This document shows, one piece after another, positions 1 through 9,150 of a stretch of DNA of 64,000 nucleotides. Below the pieces are notes generated by a model, which did not search any database, had not been told where the DNA came from, and worked only from the letters and a program-made list of their open reading frames with translations. How positions within the stretch are numbered: position 1 is the first letter of the stretch; the number at the start of each line of letters is the position of its first letter. The translations under genes were made by a program, and so were the position numbers. This DNA is from Nocardia brevicatena NBRC 12119 (lineage in GTDB: Bacteria > Actinomycetota > Actinomycetes > Mycobacteriales > Mycobacteriaceae), in the NCBI RefSeq assembly GCF_000308495.1, contig NZ_BAFU01000052.1:1-64000 (forward strand), read 5' to 3'.

Positions 1-256
1 TATCGCGCAGCCGTTCCAGTCGGGTCAGGAAGTCGTCGACGTCGAATGTGTCCGGCTGCCCCTTACAAGCGAGCGCGCCCCGACGCTCGAGCTCCCGGGT
101 ACGCAGATGGAAGCCGTCCATCGGGGCGACCTGCGCGACCGGGCCGATCGCCGCGACCAGTTCCGCGGCCAGCGACGATTTACCAGCCCCCGGCGGACCG
201 GTGATTCCGAGCAGATAGCGGCGGTCGATATCCGCCGATGACAGGGCATACGACAC
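1..256 (-). CDS. P-loop nucleoside/nucleotide kinase family protein (3' end outside window)
   Basis: Read on the minus strand, this frame gives GITGPPGAGKSSLAAEL, a Walker A loop, followed by VAPMDGFHL and KGQPDTFDVDDF. These are hallmarks of the uridine-kinase/phosphoribulokinase-like family of small-molecule kinases (inference from motifs). The protein runs off the left edge, so only about 85 residues are seen. The start is uncertain: GTG at 256 is used, but conserved-looking residues (ISPTEL) continue upstream, and an in-frame GTG at 319 overlapping the preceding enoyl-CoA hydratase gene is an alternative. It lies just downstream of that gene on the same strand, suggesting co-transcription. 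The substrate cannot be assigned. Confidence 0.75.
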   Translation of the reverse strand, partial: MSYALSSADIDRRYLLGITGPPGAGKSSLAAELVAAIGPVAQVAPMDGFHLRTRELERRGALACKGQPDTFDVDDFLTRLERLRD

Positions 257-303
257 GAGTTCGGTCGGTGAAATCCTGCCACTGTCGCCGCTTCGCTCGT
301 CGG

Positions 304-1140
304 TCAGAGCGGCCCCCACTGGGGGGAGGTTCCGTCCCGGAAGGCGGCGAAGGAGGCACCGAGTTCGCCGGTCGCGCTGCACATCACCTGTGTGCGGTTC
401 TCGATGTCGAGGGCGTGCCGCAGACTCGGGGAGTCGACGGTCTGCCACATGGTCTCCTTCGTCATCCACACCGCGAGCGGGGAATGCCGTGCGATCTCCT
501 GGGCCTTGGCCACCGCCCGGGCGAGCAGGTCGTCGACGTCGACGACCTCGAGGACCAGCCCGATGCGGGCGGCTTCCTCGGCGTCGAAAACGCGGCCGGT
601 CAACATGAGCTCCGCCGCCCGGGAGCCTCCCACCAGGCGCGGCAGGTGGTAGCTGGTACCCATATCGCAGGCGGAGATGCCGTGCCGGATGAACACCGCG
701 CCGAAGGTGGCCGTCGGGCTCGCGTAGCGGATATCGCAGGCCAAGGCCAAGGCGAACCCGCCGCCCACGGCGGCACCGTTGACCGCGGCGATCACCGGCT
801 GCCGGAGTCGATGGATCTTCTCGAAGGCCGACGCCATCAGCTCCTGCGAGGCCAGTGTCCGGGCCACAGGGGTCCGGACACTGCCCAGCAGCGCGGCGGT
901 CGGTGTGGCGTCGGTTGCGGTGAAGTCCTCGGGGGTCGCTCTGAGGTCGGCGCCGGCGCAGAAACCGGCCCCGGCGCCGGTGAGGACGATCGCGCGTACC
1001 TCGGGCCTACCGTTGAGTTCGTCCAGCACGGTGTGCAGTTCGGCGACGGTCTGCGAGTCGAGCGCGTTGCGCCGATGCGGACGGTCCAGGGTCATTACGA
1101 CGACGCCGGAGGGCAGATACTCGATGGACACGGCGGACAC
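304..1140 (-). CDS. Enoyl-CoA hydratase/isomerase (crotonase) family protein
   Basis: A 278-residue crotonase-fold protein of typical family length. The oxyanion-hole segments are visible as FCAGADLRA (about residues 60-68) and NGAAVGGGFALA (121-132). They are followed by the acidic segment SACDMGTSYHLPRLVG, as in EchA-type hydratases. It should hydrate or isomerise an acyl-CoA double bond in beta-oxidation in the cytoplasm; the exact substrate is unknown. It ends about 30 bases downstream of a short-chain dehydrogenase gene on the same strand, and an F420-type LLM oxidoreductase lies further upstream. This resembles a lipid or terpenoid degradation operon. Confidence 0.9.
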   Translation of the reverse strand: MSAVSIEYLPSGVVVMTLDRPHRRNALDSQTVAELHTVLDELNGRPEVRAIVLTGAGAGFCAGADLRATPEDFTATDATPTAALLGSVRTPVARTLASQELMASAFEKIHRLRQPVIAAVNGAAVGGGFALALACDIRYASPTATFGAVFIRHGISACDMGTSYHLPRLVGGSRAAELMLTGRVFDAEEAARIGLVLEVVDVDDLLARAVAKAQEIARHSPLAVWMTKETMWQTVDSPSLRHALDIENRTQVMCSATGELGASFAAFRDGTSPQWGPL

Positions 1141-1173
1141 GGCTATTCCTTTCCGAGGCGGGTGACGGACGGA

Positions 1174-1944
1174 TCAGTGGGCGACGATGCCACCGTCGAC
1201 CAGGAACGTCTGCCCGGTGATGTAACTGCCCGCGTCCGAGCACAGCAGCAGCGCGGTACCGACCATCTCCTCGGGTTTCGCGATCCGGCGCAGCAGCGTC
1301 TGCTCGGCCATCGCCGCGATGAACTCCGGTGGATTCTTACGCACCATATCGGTGTCCACCGGGCCGGGAGCCATCGCATTGACGCGGATGCCGTCATCGG
1401 CATATTCGGCGGCCATGGAGCGGGTGAACGACACCAACGCGGCCTTACCGGCCGCGTACAGGGAGAGGGCGGGAGCGAATTGGAACGCGGCCGCCGAGGC
1501 GAAGTTCAGGACGGCCGCGTGTTCGCTGACCCGCAGATACGGCAGGGCGGCCTGCACCAGGAACAGCGGCCCCCGCACATTGACCCCGAACGATTTGTCG
1601 AATGCCTCGGGAGTCATCTTGCCCAACCGCTGCGCGAGCGCGTTGGCCGCGTTGTTGACCACGATATCGATACCGCCGAACCGGTCCACGGTGGTGTCGA
1701 CCAGCGTCTGGAGCTCTTCGACTCGGCCGAGGTGGGTCGGCACGCCGAGGGCGTCGGCGCCCAACCCCCGTAGACGCGCCTCGGTCTCGTCACAGGATTC
1801 GGGATCGCGACCGGCCACCACGACCTTCGCCCCCGCGCTCGCGAATGCTTCCGCGAGCGTCGACCCGATCCCGCGGGTACCCCCGGTGATGATCGCGGAC
1901 CGTCCGCTCAGGTCGAACAACTTCTGTAGCGCGCTTTTGTCCAC
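1174..1944 (-). CDS. SDR family NAD(P)-dependent oxidoreductase
   Basis: A classical short-chain dehydrogenase of 256 residues. It shows a Rossmann glycine motif (GGTRGIGS), a cofactor segment VVVAGRDPES, NNAAN in place of NNAG, an active-site YAAGK, and a C-terminal GSYITGQTFLVDGG typical of 3-oxoacyl-ACP reductase-like SDRs. The GTG at 1944 is preferred because GAGAGG lies about 8 bases upstream. An ATG at 2031 would add 29 poorly structured residues. The enoyl-CoA hydratase gene follows closely on the same strand, suggesting one transcript acting on acyl-CoA or alcohol intermediates. Substrate and cofactor preference are not determinable. Confidence 0.9.
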   Translation of the reverse strand: MDKSALQKLFDLSGRSAIITGGTRGIGSTLAEAFASAGAKVVVAGRDPESCDETEARLRGLGADALGVPTHLGRVEELQTLVDTTVDRFGGIDIVVNNAANALAQRLGKMTPEAFDKSFGVNVRGPLFLVQAALPYLRVSEHAAVLNFASAAAFQFAPALSLYAAGKAALVSFTRSMAAEYADDGIRVNAMAPGPVDTDMVRKNPPEFIAAMAEQTLLRRIAKPEEMVGTALLLCSDAGSYITGQTFLVDGGIVAH

Positions 1945-2096
1945 GCCGATCAACCTCTCGTTTCGCGGGTCCGCGTCGACCCGGTCGAAGGTCCCGTCCG
2001 GCTCGGGCCGGCGGAACCCGCGTAAGTACATCGCGAACCACGACCGCTGCCCAGTTGTACCAGCAGCGTCGGCGTTCGGCCTGTCGAGCGGCTATT

Positions 2097-3008
2097 TCAC
2101 GACTTCAGACCGATGAGCAGTTCCCGGGTGCGGGTCGCCGCCCCGCCGCCGCCGAACACCGCCCCGACGAATTCGGTGGCGCCCGCGTCGAAGAGATCCC
2201 GAATACGCGCGGCCACCTGTTCCTCCGAACCGACGATCGCCAGATCCGCGGGGCCGTCCACTCCCTCCCGGTCCATCATTGCCCGATACGAGGGCAGCGT
2301 CCCGTAGACCGCGAAGGTCTCGGCGGCCTTCTCCCGCGCCCCGTCGAGGTCATCGGTGACCAGCACCGGAAGCGAACACACCACCCGTGGGGCGGGACGA
2401 TTCGCCTCGGCGGCGGCCGCGGTGATCGTCGGCGCGATATGGTCGCGGATGGTGGCCGGGCCGGTCATCCACAGGACGGTGCCGTCGGTGCGCCGGCCGG
2501 CCAGTTTCAACAGCTGTGGGCCCAGCGCCGCCACGAGCACCGGGACGCGGTCTTCGTTTCCCACGGTGAGCGCCAGGTTGGCGCTGACGCTCTCGCCCGA
2601 ATACGACACCTGCTCACCCTCGAGCAACGGGACGAGAACCGACAGATACTCCTTCATATGGCGGGCCGGGCGCGTGAAGTCGTAGCCGAACATGTTCTCG
2701 ATGACGATTTGGTGCGACAGCCCGATACCGAGCGAGAGCCGGCCGGGGCCGACCGCGAGCGCGGTGGTGCGCGCCTGTTGGGCGAGGGCGCCAGGATGGC
2801 GGGGATAGGTGGGGACCACGGAGGTGCCGAGCTCGATACCCGGCACCTGGCTGCCGGCGACGGCGAGCGCGGTGAGGGCGTCGGCGCCGAATATATGCGA
2901 CAGCCAGGCCGAATCGAAGCCCTCGTCGGCGGTGCGCCGCAGTTCGTCGGCCAGCCGGCGCAGGCCGTCGGGGCCGGAGGGTTCGTTGAGCATGATGCCG
3001 ATTCGCAC
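2097..3008 (-). CDS. LLM class F420-dependent oxidoreductase
   Basis: A 303-residue luciferase-like TIM-barrel protein beginning MRIGIMLNEPSG. GIELGTSVVPTYPRHP and LSLGIGLSHQIVIENMFGYD are segments typical of the F420-dependent branch of the luciferase-like monooxygenase superfamily (established family knowledge). Family members reduce or oxidise small molecules with coenzyme F420, which Nocardia and mycobacteria make. It lies upstream of the SDR and enoyl-CoA hydratase genes on the same strand, with a gap of roughly 150 bases, so it may be independent or co-transcribed. The C-terminus (GATEFVGAVFGGG) is intact. Confidence 0.88.
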   Translation of the reverse strand: MRIGIMLNEPSGPDGLRRLADELRRTADEGFDSAWLSHIFGADALTALAVAGSQVPGIELGTSVVPTYPRHPGALAQQARTTALAVGPGRLSLGIGLSHQIVIENMFGYDFTRPARHMKEYLSVLVPLLEGEQVSYSGESVSANLALTVGNEDRVPVLVAALGPQLLKLAGRRTDGTVLWMTGPATIRDHIAPTITAAAAEANRPAPRVVCSLPVLVTDDLDGAREKAAETFAVYGTLPSYRAMMDREGVDGPADLAIVGSEEQVAARIRDLFDAGATEFVGAVFGGGGAATRTRELLIGLKS

Positions 3009-3146
3009 GGCGGAGCTCCTAACGTCGGTGGCGGGACACCATGATCTTGTCGAGTGCCGAGCCTACGCGCGGCGGGGTGTCCGCCTCACGCACTCGGCGC
3101 AACCACGGCGTGGTCGAGCCGGTATGCGGGAATCGGATCGGATACG

Positions 3147-3596
3147 TCAGCGGCGGCGCCGGAAGGCGACGAACGCCGCCAGCAGACCGGCGGCCGCCGG
3201 CATGAGCTTCTGGTTGCCGCCGATCCCCGTGGCCTGGAACAGGTCGATCGGCTCGGGCGGGGGGGCGGGGGGGCGTGGGCACGTCGGGGCGGGCTCGTCT
3301 GCGGCAGGAGTGTCGGCGGCACTCGCGGTCGGGTCCGGAGCGGACCGCTGGGCCGAGGTCGAGATCTCGTCGGCGACATCGGCGGCGAACCGGTCGATGA
3401 GGGTGGTCGCGACATCGGCGAGCGCGCTGCGGCCGAACTGCGCCGGTTTCACCATGGTCCTTCCGTGGAAATCGTCGCCCTCTCGCGGAGTGATGACGGC
3501 GCCCGGTACGCACGGAGCGATTCGCTCCAGATCGAGCAGGACGGGCCAGGCATCGCCGGCGGGGAGGGGAACGGTGAAGGTGTTTTCCAGTTTCAC
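3147..3596 (-). CDS. CoxG/SRPBCC-like protein with an internal deletion
   Basis: The N-terminus (MKLENTFTVPLPAGDAWPVL, then ERIAPCVPGAVIT) and the later segment KPAQFGRSALADVATTLIDRF match the CO dehydrogenase subunit G (CoxG) family. Between them a normal CoxG carries roughly 70 residues forming the central sheet of the SRPBCC domain; here they are absent and GDDFHG runs almost directly into VKPAQFG. The reading frame is intact. A Pro-rich linker and a hydrophobic C-terminus (LMPAAAGLLAAFVAF, then RRRR) suggest a single membrane anchor. The start is GTG at 3596, with GAGGA just upstream. CoxG proteins help recruit or assemble molybdenum hydroxylases, but no such enzyme is in the window. Probably a non-functional deletion derivative. 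Confidence 0.7.
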   Translation of the reverse strand: MKLENTFTVPLPAGDAWPVLLDLERIAPCVPGAVITPREGDDFHGRTMVKPAQFGRSALADVATTLIDRFAADVADEISTSAQRSAPDPTASAADTPAADEPAPTCPRPPAPPPEPIDLFQATGIGGNQKLMPAAAGLLAAFVAFRRRR

Positions 3597-3729
3597 GTGC
3601 GGTCCTCAACGGTGCTCACGCCTGCCGGCCGGGCGACCGCCCCGGCGCGCCGCGATCAGCGCGGCCACCGGCGCGGATGTTCCGGGGAGCGGTTCGGATA
3701 TGTCGGTGGCGCATGCGAGGATTCGCCGT

Positions 3730-4068
3730 ATGAGTGCCACCGGGGACGATGCTCGCGCCTATGCCCTGTCCTTGCCGGAGACGACCGAACAGTTCAGCTG
3801 GGGAATGCCGACGTTCCGGGTGACGGGCAGGCTGTTCCTGACGCTCCCGGAGGACGAGACCTCGATGGCGGTCCGTTGCCCGATCGTGGACCGCGATGAA
3901 CTGGTCGTCGCCGAACCGCACAAATTCTGGATCGCCTCCCACGAGTCCGCCAACGCCTGGGTTCGGGTGCGGCTGGCCGCGCTCGACGACCGCGACGAAC
4001 TGGAGGCGATCGTCTTCGACTCATGGCGGCAGGCCGCGCCGCAGCAGCTGCTCGAGGACGTCGGATGA
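3730..4068 (+). CDS. MmcQ/YjbR family protein
   Basis: A 112-residue protein starting MSATGDDARAYALSLPET and containing SWGMPTFRVTGRLFLTL and AWVRVRLAAL. This is the layout of the MmcQ/YjbR (CyaY-like fold) family, whose members are called DNA-binding-like but lack a firmly established biochemical role. The length is normal. The ATG at 3730 is the first start preceding the conserved part; upstream codons in the same frame are shadow of the minus-strand genes. The AAA ATPase gene follows 67 bases downstream on the same strand. Confidence 0.85.
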   Translation: MSATGDDARAYALSLPETTEQFSWGMPTFRVTGRLFLTLPEDETSMAVRCPIVDRDELVVAEPHKFWIASHESANAWVRVRLAALDDRDELEAIVFDSWRQAAPQQLLEDVG

Positions 4069-4135
4069 CCGGTGTGTGTGTCCACCGAGTTACTTCTTGT
4101 CGACGAGATCGCCGGATCGTCGTAGCGTCGATGGG

Positions 4136-5530
4136 GTGATTGCTCCGGAACACCTGCCCGCCACCGCGGGCGAGTTGCGTGCGGCGGGGTATCTGCCGCG
4201 TGACGTGAAGACCGAGATTCGGGAGAATCTGCTGGCTCGGCTCGGAGCGGGTGAGGACCCGTGGCCCGGTATCGTCGGCTTCGGTCGGACCGTCCTGCCG
4301 CAGTTGGAACGCGCCCTCCTCGCGGGCCACGACGTCGTACTACTGGGCGAACGCGGCCAGGGTAAAACCCGGTTGCTGCGTACCCTGGTGGGCTTGCTCG
4401 ACGAGTGGACTCCCGTGATCGCGACCACCGAGCTGGGTGAACATCCGCTGGCCCCCATCAGCCCCGCCGGTATTCGGTTGGCCGCGGAAATGGGCGACGA
4501 TCTGCCCGTCGCCTGGCGGCACCGTTCCGAACGCTACGCCGAGAAACTCGCCACCCCGGACACCTCCGTCGGTGACCTCATCGGCGACGTCGACCCGGTC
4601 AAGGTGGCCGAGGGCCGCAGCCTCGGTGACCCGGAAACCATCCACTTCGGCCTGGTCCCGCGCGCCCACCGCGGCATTGTCGCCGTCAACGAGCTGCCCG
4701 ACCTGGCCGAGCGCATCCAGGTGGCGTTGCTCAATGTGATGGAGGAACGCGATATCCAGGTCCGCGGCTACACGCTGCGTCTGCCCCTGGACGTCCTGCT
4801 GGTCGCCACCGCCAACCCCGAGGACTACACCAACCGCGGCCGGATCATCACCCCGCTCAAGGACCGGTTCGGCGCCGAGATCCGCACCCACTACCCGCTC
4901 ACCGTCGAGGCCGAGATGGTGCTGGTCCGGCAGGAGGCCGAACTGGTGGCGGAGGTGGGTGACCCGCTGATCGAGGTGCTCGCCCGGTTCGTGCGGCATC
5001 TACGCGACTCGGACGCGATCGACCAGCGTTCCGGCGTGTCGGCCCGATTCGCGGTCGCCGCCGCGGAGACCGTCGCCGCCGCCGCGCGCCGCCGCTCCGC
5101 GGTCACCGGGGAACGCCCCGCCGTCGCCCGCCCCATCGATCTGGAATCCGTGGCCCCGGTATTGCGCGGCAAACTGGAGTTCGAGCACGGCGAGGAGGGG
5201 CGGGAACAGGAACATCTCGTGCACCTGCTGCGGCGGTCGTTCTCCGAGACCGCGCGGGAGCGCCTCGGCGGTCTGAACCTGCGGCCGCTGGCGGATGCGG
5301 TCGGCAACGGCAACCTGGTCGCCACCGGCGAACGGGTGACCGGTGAGGAAGTGCTGTCCGCGCTGCCGGAACTGCCGGTACTGCACGAGGTCGCGGCCCG
5401 CCTCGGAGTGGACGCCGCCGATCCGCCCGCCCGGATCGCCTCCGCCGTAGAATTCGCCCTCGAGTCCCTGTATCTGGCACGTCAGATCGCCAAGGATTCC
5501 GATGGCGGTTCCGCGGTGTACGGAAAATAG
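4136..5530 (+). CDS. MoxR-like AAA+ ATPase (Rv0958-type, Mg-chelatase-like)
   Basis: A 464-residue ATPase. The Walker A loop GERGQGKT sits at about residues 71-78. GIVAVNELPDL (about 180-190) occupies the Walker B region with Asn where Asp is usual, followed by VALLNVMEERDIQVRG and the sensor segment LLVATANPEDYTNRGRI. This matches the Mg-chelatase/MoxR group, in which the ATPase works with a VWA-domain partner to remodel or insert cofactors into target proteins. The partner gene begins 20 bases downstream. The pair resembles Rv0958-Rv0959 of M. tuberculosis. The GTG at 4136 gives the conserved N-terminus; there is no obvious Shine-Dalgarno motif. The client protein is unknown. Confidence 0.9.
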   Translation: MIAPEHLPATAGELRAAGYLPRDVKTEIRENLLARLGAGEDPWPGIVGFGRTVLPQLERALLAGHDVVLLGERGQGKTRLLRTLVGLLDEWTPVIATTELGEHPLAPISPAGIRLAAEMGDDLPVAWRHRSERYAEKLATPDTSVGDLIGDVDPVKVAEGRSLGDPETIHFGLVPRAHRGIVAVNELPDLAERIQVALLNVMEERDIQVRGYTLRLPLDVLLVATANPEDYTNRGRIITPLKDRFGAEIRTHYPLTVEAEMVLVRQEAELVAEVGDPLIEVLARFVRHLRDSDAIDQRSGVSARFAVAAAETVAAAARRRSAVTGERPAVARPIDLESVAPVLRGKLEFEHGEEGREQEHLVHLLRRSFSETARERLGGLNLRPLADAVGNGNLVATGERVTGEEVLSALPELPVLHEVAARLGVDAADPPARIASAVEFALESLYLARQIAKDSDGGSAVYGK

Positions 5531-5550
5531 GCACCCGACCGGAAGATTCG

Positions 5551-7506
5551 ATGACATCGCCCGACCGCTACTCCTACGGCCCCTACCACGACGGGCCCGA
5601 TCCGTTGGCACCCCCGCTCGACCTGCGGGAGGCGCTGGACCATATCGGGTGCGATGTAATGGAGGGCAGCTCCCCCCATACCGCGCTGCAGGAACTGCTG
5701 CGGCGTGGTACGAGTTCGGTGCGCGGACTGGAGGATCTGACCCGCCGGCTGTGGCAGCGGCGCGCGGAGATCTCCCGTCGGCACCGATTGGACGGCACCC
5801 TGCAACAGGTTCGGGAACTGCTGGACCAAGCCCTGGATGCTGAGCGCCGGGCCCTGTTCCCGGATCCCGGCGACGACGCCCGATTCGCCGAGGCGCGGCT
5901 GGACGCCCTGCCGTCGAGTACGGCCGCCGCCATCAACGAACTCGCCGACTACGCGTGGCGCTCCGAAACCGGGCGGGAGAACTATCAGAAGATTCGCGAC
6001 CTGCTCGGCCGCGAACTCCTGGACTCCCGCTTCCAGGGTATGAAACAGGCCCTGCAGAACACCTCCCCGGAGGACGTGGAGCGGATCCGACAGATGATGT
6101 CGGATCTGAACGAACTCCTCGCCGCGCATGCCCGGGGAGAGGATACCGACCAGCGCTTCGCCGATTTCATGGCCGAACACGGCGAATTCTTCCCGGAGAA
6201 CCCGCGCGACATCGAGGAGTTGATCGACGCGCTCGCCGCCCGAGCCGCCGCCGCGCAGCGCATGATGAACTCGATGACCGCCGAACAGCAGGCGGAACTG
6301 TCCCAGCTGATCGGCCAGGCCTTCGGTGATTCGCGGATCGCGGAGCAGGTCGCCGCACTGGACGCCAACCTGCAGGCACTGCGGCCCGGTGAGGACTGGT
6401 CTTCCTCGCGCCGGTTCCGGGGCGAGGATCCGCTGGGTCTCGGCGAAGGTGCCCAAGCCCTCCAGGATCTCGCCGAACTGGACGCGCTCGCCGAACAGCT
6501 CGCCCAGTCCTATCCGGGTGCCACCATGGAGGACATCGATCTGGAGGCCCTGGGCCGCCACCTCGGTGACGAGGCGCGCGTGGACGCGGCCAGGCTGGCC
6601 GAGTTGGAACGGGAGCTACGCCGCCAGGGTCTGTTCGAACGCGCACCTGATGGCTCGCTTCGTTTGACCCCCAAGGCGTTACGCCGCCTCGGCGAGGTGG
6701 CGCTGCGGGATATCGTCGGGCGGTTGCGCGCCCGTCGCGGGCAACGGGAATCCGCCCGCGCCGGCGCGTCCGGCGAGCCGACCGGCGCCACCCGCCCCTG
6801 GCGGTTCGGTGATACGGAGCCGTGGGATGTGTCGAGAACCATCCGCAATGCGGTGCTGCGGTCGGCGTCGGCGGGCAGTCGCCGTGTCACCCTGGACGTT
6901 TCCGATGTCGAGGTGATGGAGACCGAACAGCGTTCCCGGGCGGCCTTGGCGCTGTGCGTGGACACCTCGTGGTCGATGGTGCAGGACGGCCGCTGGGTCC
7001 CGATGAAACGCACCGCTCTCGCCCTGCATCACCTCATCAGCACCCGCTACCGCACCGACGAGTTGAGCGTGATCACCTTCGGTCGGCTCGCCAAAACGGT
7101 CGATATCGGCGAACTGACGGCCCTGGACGCTGTCTGGGAACAGGGCACCAATCTGCACCACGCCCTGCTGCTGGCCGCGCAACATCTGCGCCGGCATCCC
7201 GACGCGGTGCCCGTCGTACTCGTCGTTACCGACGGCCAGCCCACGGCCCACCTGGAACCGAACGGCGAATCCTACTTCGACTGGCCTCCCCACCCACATA
7301 CCTTGGGCGTGACCATGGCCCAGGTCGACGCCTTGGCCAAACTCGGCGCGTCCGTCACGGTGTTCATGCTCGGTGAGGATTCCGGGCTGGCCGCCTTCAT
7401 GGACCTGATCGCCCGCCGCAGCGGAGGTCGTGTCGTGGCACCCGATGTGGACGGTCTCGGGGCCGCTGTGGTCAGCGACTATCTGCGCGGCCGACGCGGT
7501 CGCTGA
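5551..7506 (+). CDS. VWA domain-containing protein, partner of the MoxR-like ATPase
   Basis: A 651-residue protein whose C-terminal third is a von Willebrand A domain. The metal-ion-dependent adhesion motif DTSWSM is at residues 471-476, the MIDAS threonine lies in EQGTNLHHALL, and VVLVVTDGQPTAH follows. The N-terminal two thirds are charged and helical, with no recognised domain. Length and position match Rv0959-type proteins. It is co-transcribed with the preceding ATPase (20-base gap). In analogous chelatase and MoxR systems, the VWA protein bridges ATPase and client (family knowledge); the client here is unknown. Confidence 0.9.
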   Translation: MTSPDRYSYGPYHDGPDPLAPPLDLREALDHIGCDVMEGSSPHTALQELLRRGTSSVRGLEDLTRRLWQRRAEISRRHRLDGTLQQVRELLDQALDAERRALFPDPGDDARFAEARLDALPSSTAAAINELADYAWRSETGRENYQKIRDLLGRELLDSRFQGMKQALQNTSPEDVERIRQMMSDLNELLAAHARGEDTDQRFADFMAEHGEFFPENPRDIEELIDALAARAAAAQRMMNSMTAEQQAELSQLIGQAFGDSRIAEQVAALDANLQALRPGEDWSSSRRFRGEDPLGLGEGAQALQDLAELDALAEQLAQSYPGATMEDIDLEALGRHLGDEARVDAARLAELERELRRQGLFERAPDGSLRLTPKALRRLGEVALRDIVGRLRARRGQRESARAGASGEPTGATRPWRFGDTEPWDVSRTIRNAVLRSASAGSRRVTLDVSDVEVMETEQRSRAALALCVDTSWSMVQDGRWVPMKRTALALHHLISTRYRTDELSVITFGRLAKTVDIGELTALDAVWEQGTNLHHALLLAAQHLRRHPDAVPVVLVVTDGQPTAHLEPNGESYFDWPPHPHTLGVTMAQVDALAKLGASVTVFMLGEDSGLAAFMDLIARRSGGRVVAPDVDGLGAAVVSDYLRGRRGR

Positions 7507-7593
7507 TCGTTCGTGCGAAGGGACGTACCGTCTCTCAGCGGTCGACGCCGGGATGGGAACCACTGACCTTCCGGGGCGGTAGGACGTCAGCGG

Positions 7594-7875
7594 TCAGCGC
7601 GTTTCGAGTTTGTCGATATCTGCGAGGACCTTCCTGTGCCAGTCGATTTCGGCTCGAATACGCACCTTGGCGTGCGCGACGATCAGGTCGTCGGCGACGC
7701 TCTGATCGGGCCGGCGTCGGTCGAGTTGGTGGGCGAATTGCTGTTCGCGGGCCACCAGGACAGCGATCCGGTCTTCGATACAGCCGCGTAGGAGTTCGCG
7801 GTCGAGATCGGCGCTCATGGCGAGTGCGAGGTCGATCGGGTCCGGTCTGAGCTCGAACTCTGTGAACGCCCTGAT
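7594..7875 (-). pseudogene. C-terminal fragment of a PadR-like transcriptional regulator
   Basis: On the minus strand the frame reads [18 protein letters not shown] through AKVRIRAEIDWHRKVLADID. This resembles the helical C-terminal (vinculin-like) domain of PadR regulators. The DNA-binding winged-helix half is missing. Upstream, the frame runs antisense into a peptide deformylase remnant, so a junction lies near 7875. The stop at 7594 is intact. Family assignment is by pattern only and moderately sure; loss of the DNA-binding domain is clear if the assignment holds. Confidence 0.5.
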
Positions 7876-8243
7876 CGACGGGGACCGTCGGTACCGGGGG
7901 CACGTCATCAACCCGGTGATCGAGACCTCATCACTACCCGAGCCGATCCCGACGATCTCGAGGGGTGCCTGTCGGTTCCCGGCGAGCGCTATCCCACCGG
8001 CCGGGCGGAATGGGCGTGGGTGAGCGGCGTGGACAGCTCGGGAGCCCTTTTCCTGTCGAAGGCACCGGCTATCTCGCCCGCTGTCTGCAACATGAGACCG
8101 ACCACCTCGCCGGACACCTTTACCTCGATCGCTTGATCGGCCGCAACCACCGCCGCGCCCGCAAGGTGATCAAGCAGCGGGGATGGACCGAGCGGGGCAA
8201 CAGGGGGTTACCCGGCGTGGACCGCGACCCTTTCGGTTGGTGA
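7876..8243 (+). pseudogene. Peptide deformylase remnant (5' deleted, two frameshifts)
   Basis: Three frames on the plus strand together give a deformylase C-terminal half: [15 protein letters not shown] (near 7900), then [19 protein letters not shown] with the metal-binding Cys motif EGCLSVPG (near 7955), then [20 protein letters not shown] with the HExDH motif (near 8065-8125), ending DRDPFGW at the stop. At least two frameshifts separate these pieces, and everything before GHVIN is absent. The remnant abuts a truncated PadR-like gene head to head. Deformylase is normally essential, so a functional copy must exist elsewhere. Confidence 0.8.
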
Positions 8244-8355
8244 GAGTGCTCCACGGGAGACGTCGCTCGCCATCCATGACCGGGGGCTGCCACTCGTGGG
8301 TGAGCGAGATCTTCACGGTCTGTCGACAGGGCCGCCGATTTCGGCTGTTTCGATC

Positions 8356-9150
8356 TCAGGGCCCGAACACGGTGGCGAAATCGATCTGCCGTAGGGGATT
8401 GGATAGGGAAGTGACCACGCAGGTGCCGACCGCGCTGTCGCGGTCGTAGAGGGTGGCGGTACCGATCGAGATACCGTTCGCGGCGATTGTGCTGTCGGCC
8501 CGCAGGCCGAGTTCGTATCCGAGTGGGAGCCGCGCCAGGGTGAGGGTCATATCGGTGTTGATGTAGCCGGCGCCGCAGGATCCCCAGTGACAGACGAGAT
8601 TGGTGGTATCGCCGAGGAATGCGGCGCGTTGGAACGGAGTGAGCGGTTCGCCTTCGATAAGCGGGGGCAGACTGTGCCAGAAGATCTTGCGGTCGGCGTT
8701 CTGGTTCGTGACGAAGTCGCGGCTCCACTCCCGATCGCCGCTTTTGAACAGCGGTGGCGAACCGTCCGGCGAAACACACCCTCGCGGGGGCATGGGCAGA
8801 ACCGGTGCGGGCTTCCATACCTGCCCCGGTGGGACCACCCCGGTGGTCAGAAAGACTGTCGTGGCCCGGACTCGGATCTGCTCGTTCTGCACGATGGAAG
8901 CGTCGGCGACCGTCATCCGCGAGCCTCGGCGGACCACCTCGCTGTGCACCCGCAGCGGCTTGTTGGCCACGGGCCGGAACAGGTCCACGGTCATCCGCGT
9001 CGGGATGAACCCTGTGGGACAGTGGGTTTCGAGCTGCCGGGCCAGCAGTCCACAGACGGCGTGGCCGCCCAACTGGTTCGATGCCCACTGGCTCACCGCG
9101 AGTTCTTCCGCCACGAGGAGCTCCCCGTATTTGGTGAAGAAACTGACCAT
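8356..9150 (-). CDS. Acyl-CoA thioesterase-like double-hotdog protein
   Basis: A 264-residue protein with SNQLGGHAVCGLLARQLE near the N-terminus and TRMTVDLFRPVANKPLRV followed by RRGSRMTVADASIV. These segments are typical of TesB-like (4HBT_3) hotdog thioesterase proteins of mycobacteria and Nocardia. A second half (GAGYINTDMTLTLARLPLG, then SIGTATLYD) forms the other hotdog. Such proteins hydrolyse acyl-CoA thioesters. It is flanked by degenerate genes and appears to be the only intact gene between 7.6 and 10.6 kb. Confidence 0.8.
   Translation of the reverse strand: MVSFFTKYGELLVAEELAVSQWASNQLGGHAVCGLLARQLETHCPTGFIPTRMTVDLFRPVANKPLRVHSEVVRRGSRMTVADASIVQNEQIRVRATTVFLTTGVVPPGQVWKPAPVLPMPPRGCVSPDGSPPLFKSGDREWSRDFVTNQNADRKIFWHSLPPLIEGEPLTPFQRAAFLGDTTNLVCHWGSCGAGYINTDMTLTLARLPLGYELGLRADSTIAANGISIGTATLYDRDSAVGTCVVTSLSNPLRQIDFATVFGP

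Noticed and set aside
238-1773. A 511-codon open frame on the plus strand opposite the enoyl-CoA hydratase and SDR genes
   Set aside because: It is the antisense shadow of two well-supported genes, a normal effect of high GC at third codon positions; its product has no motif.
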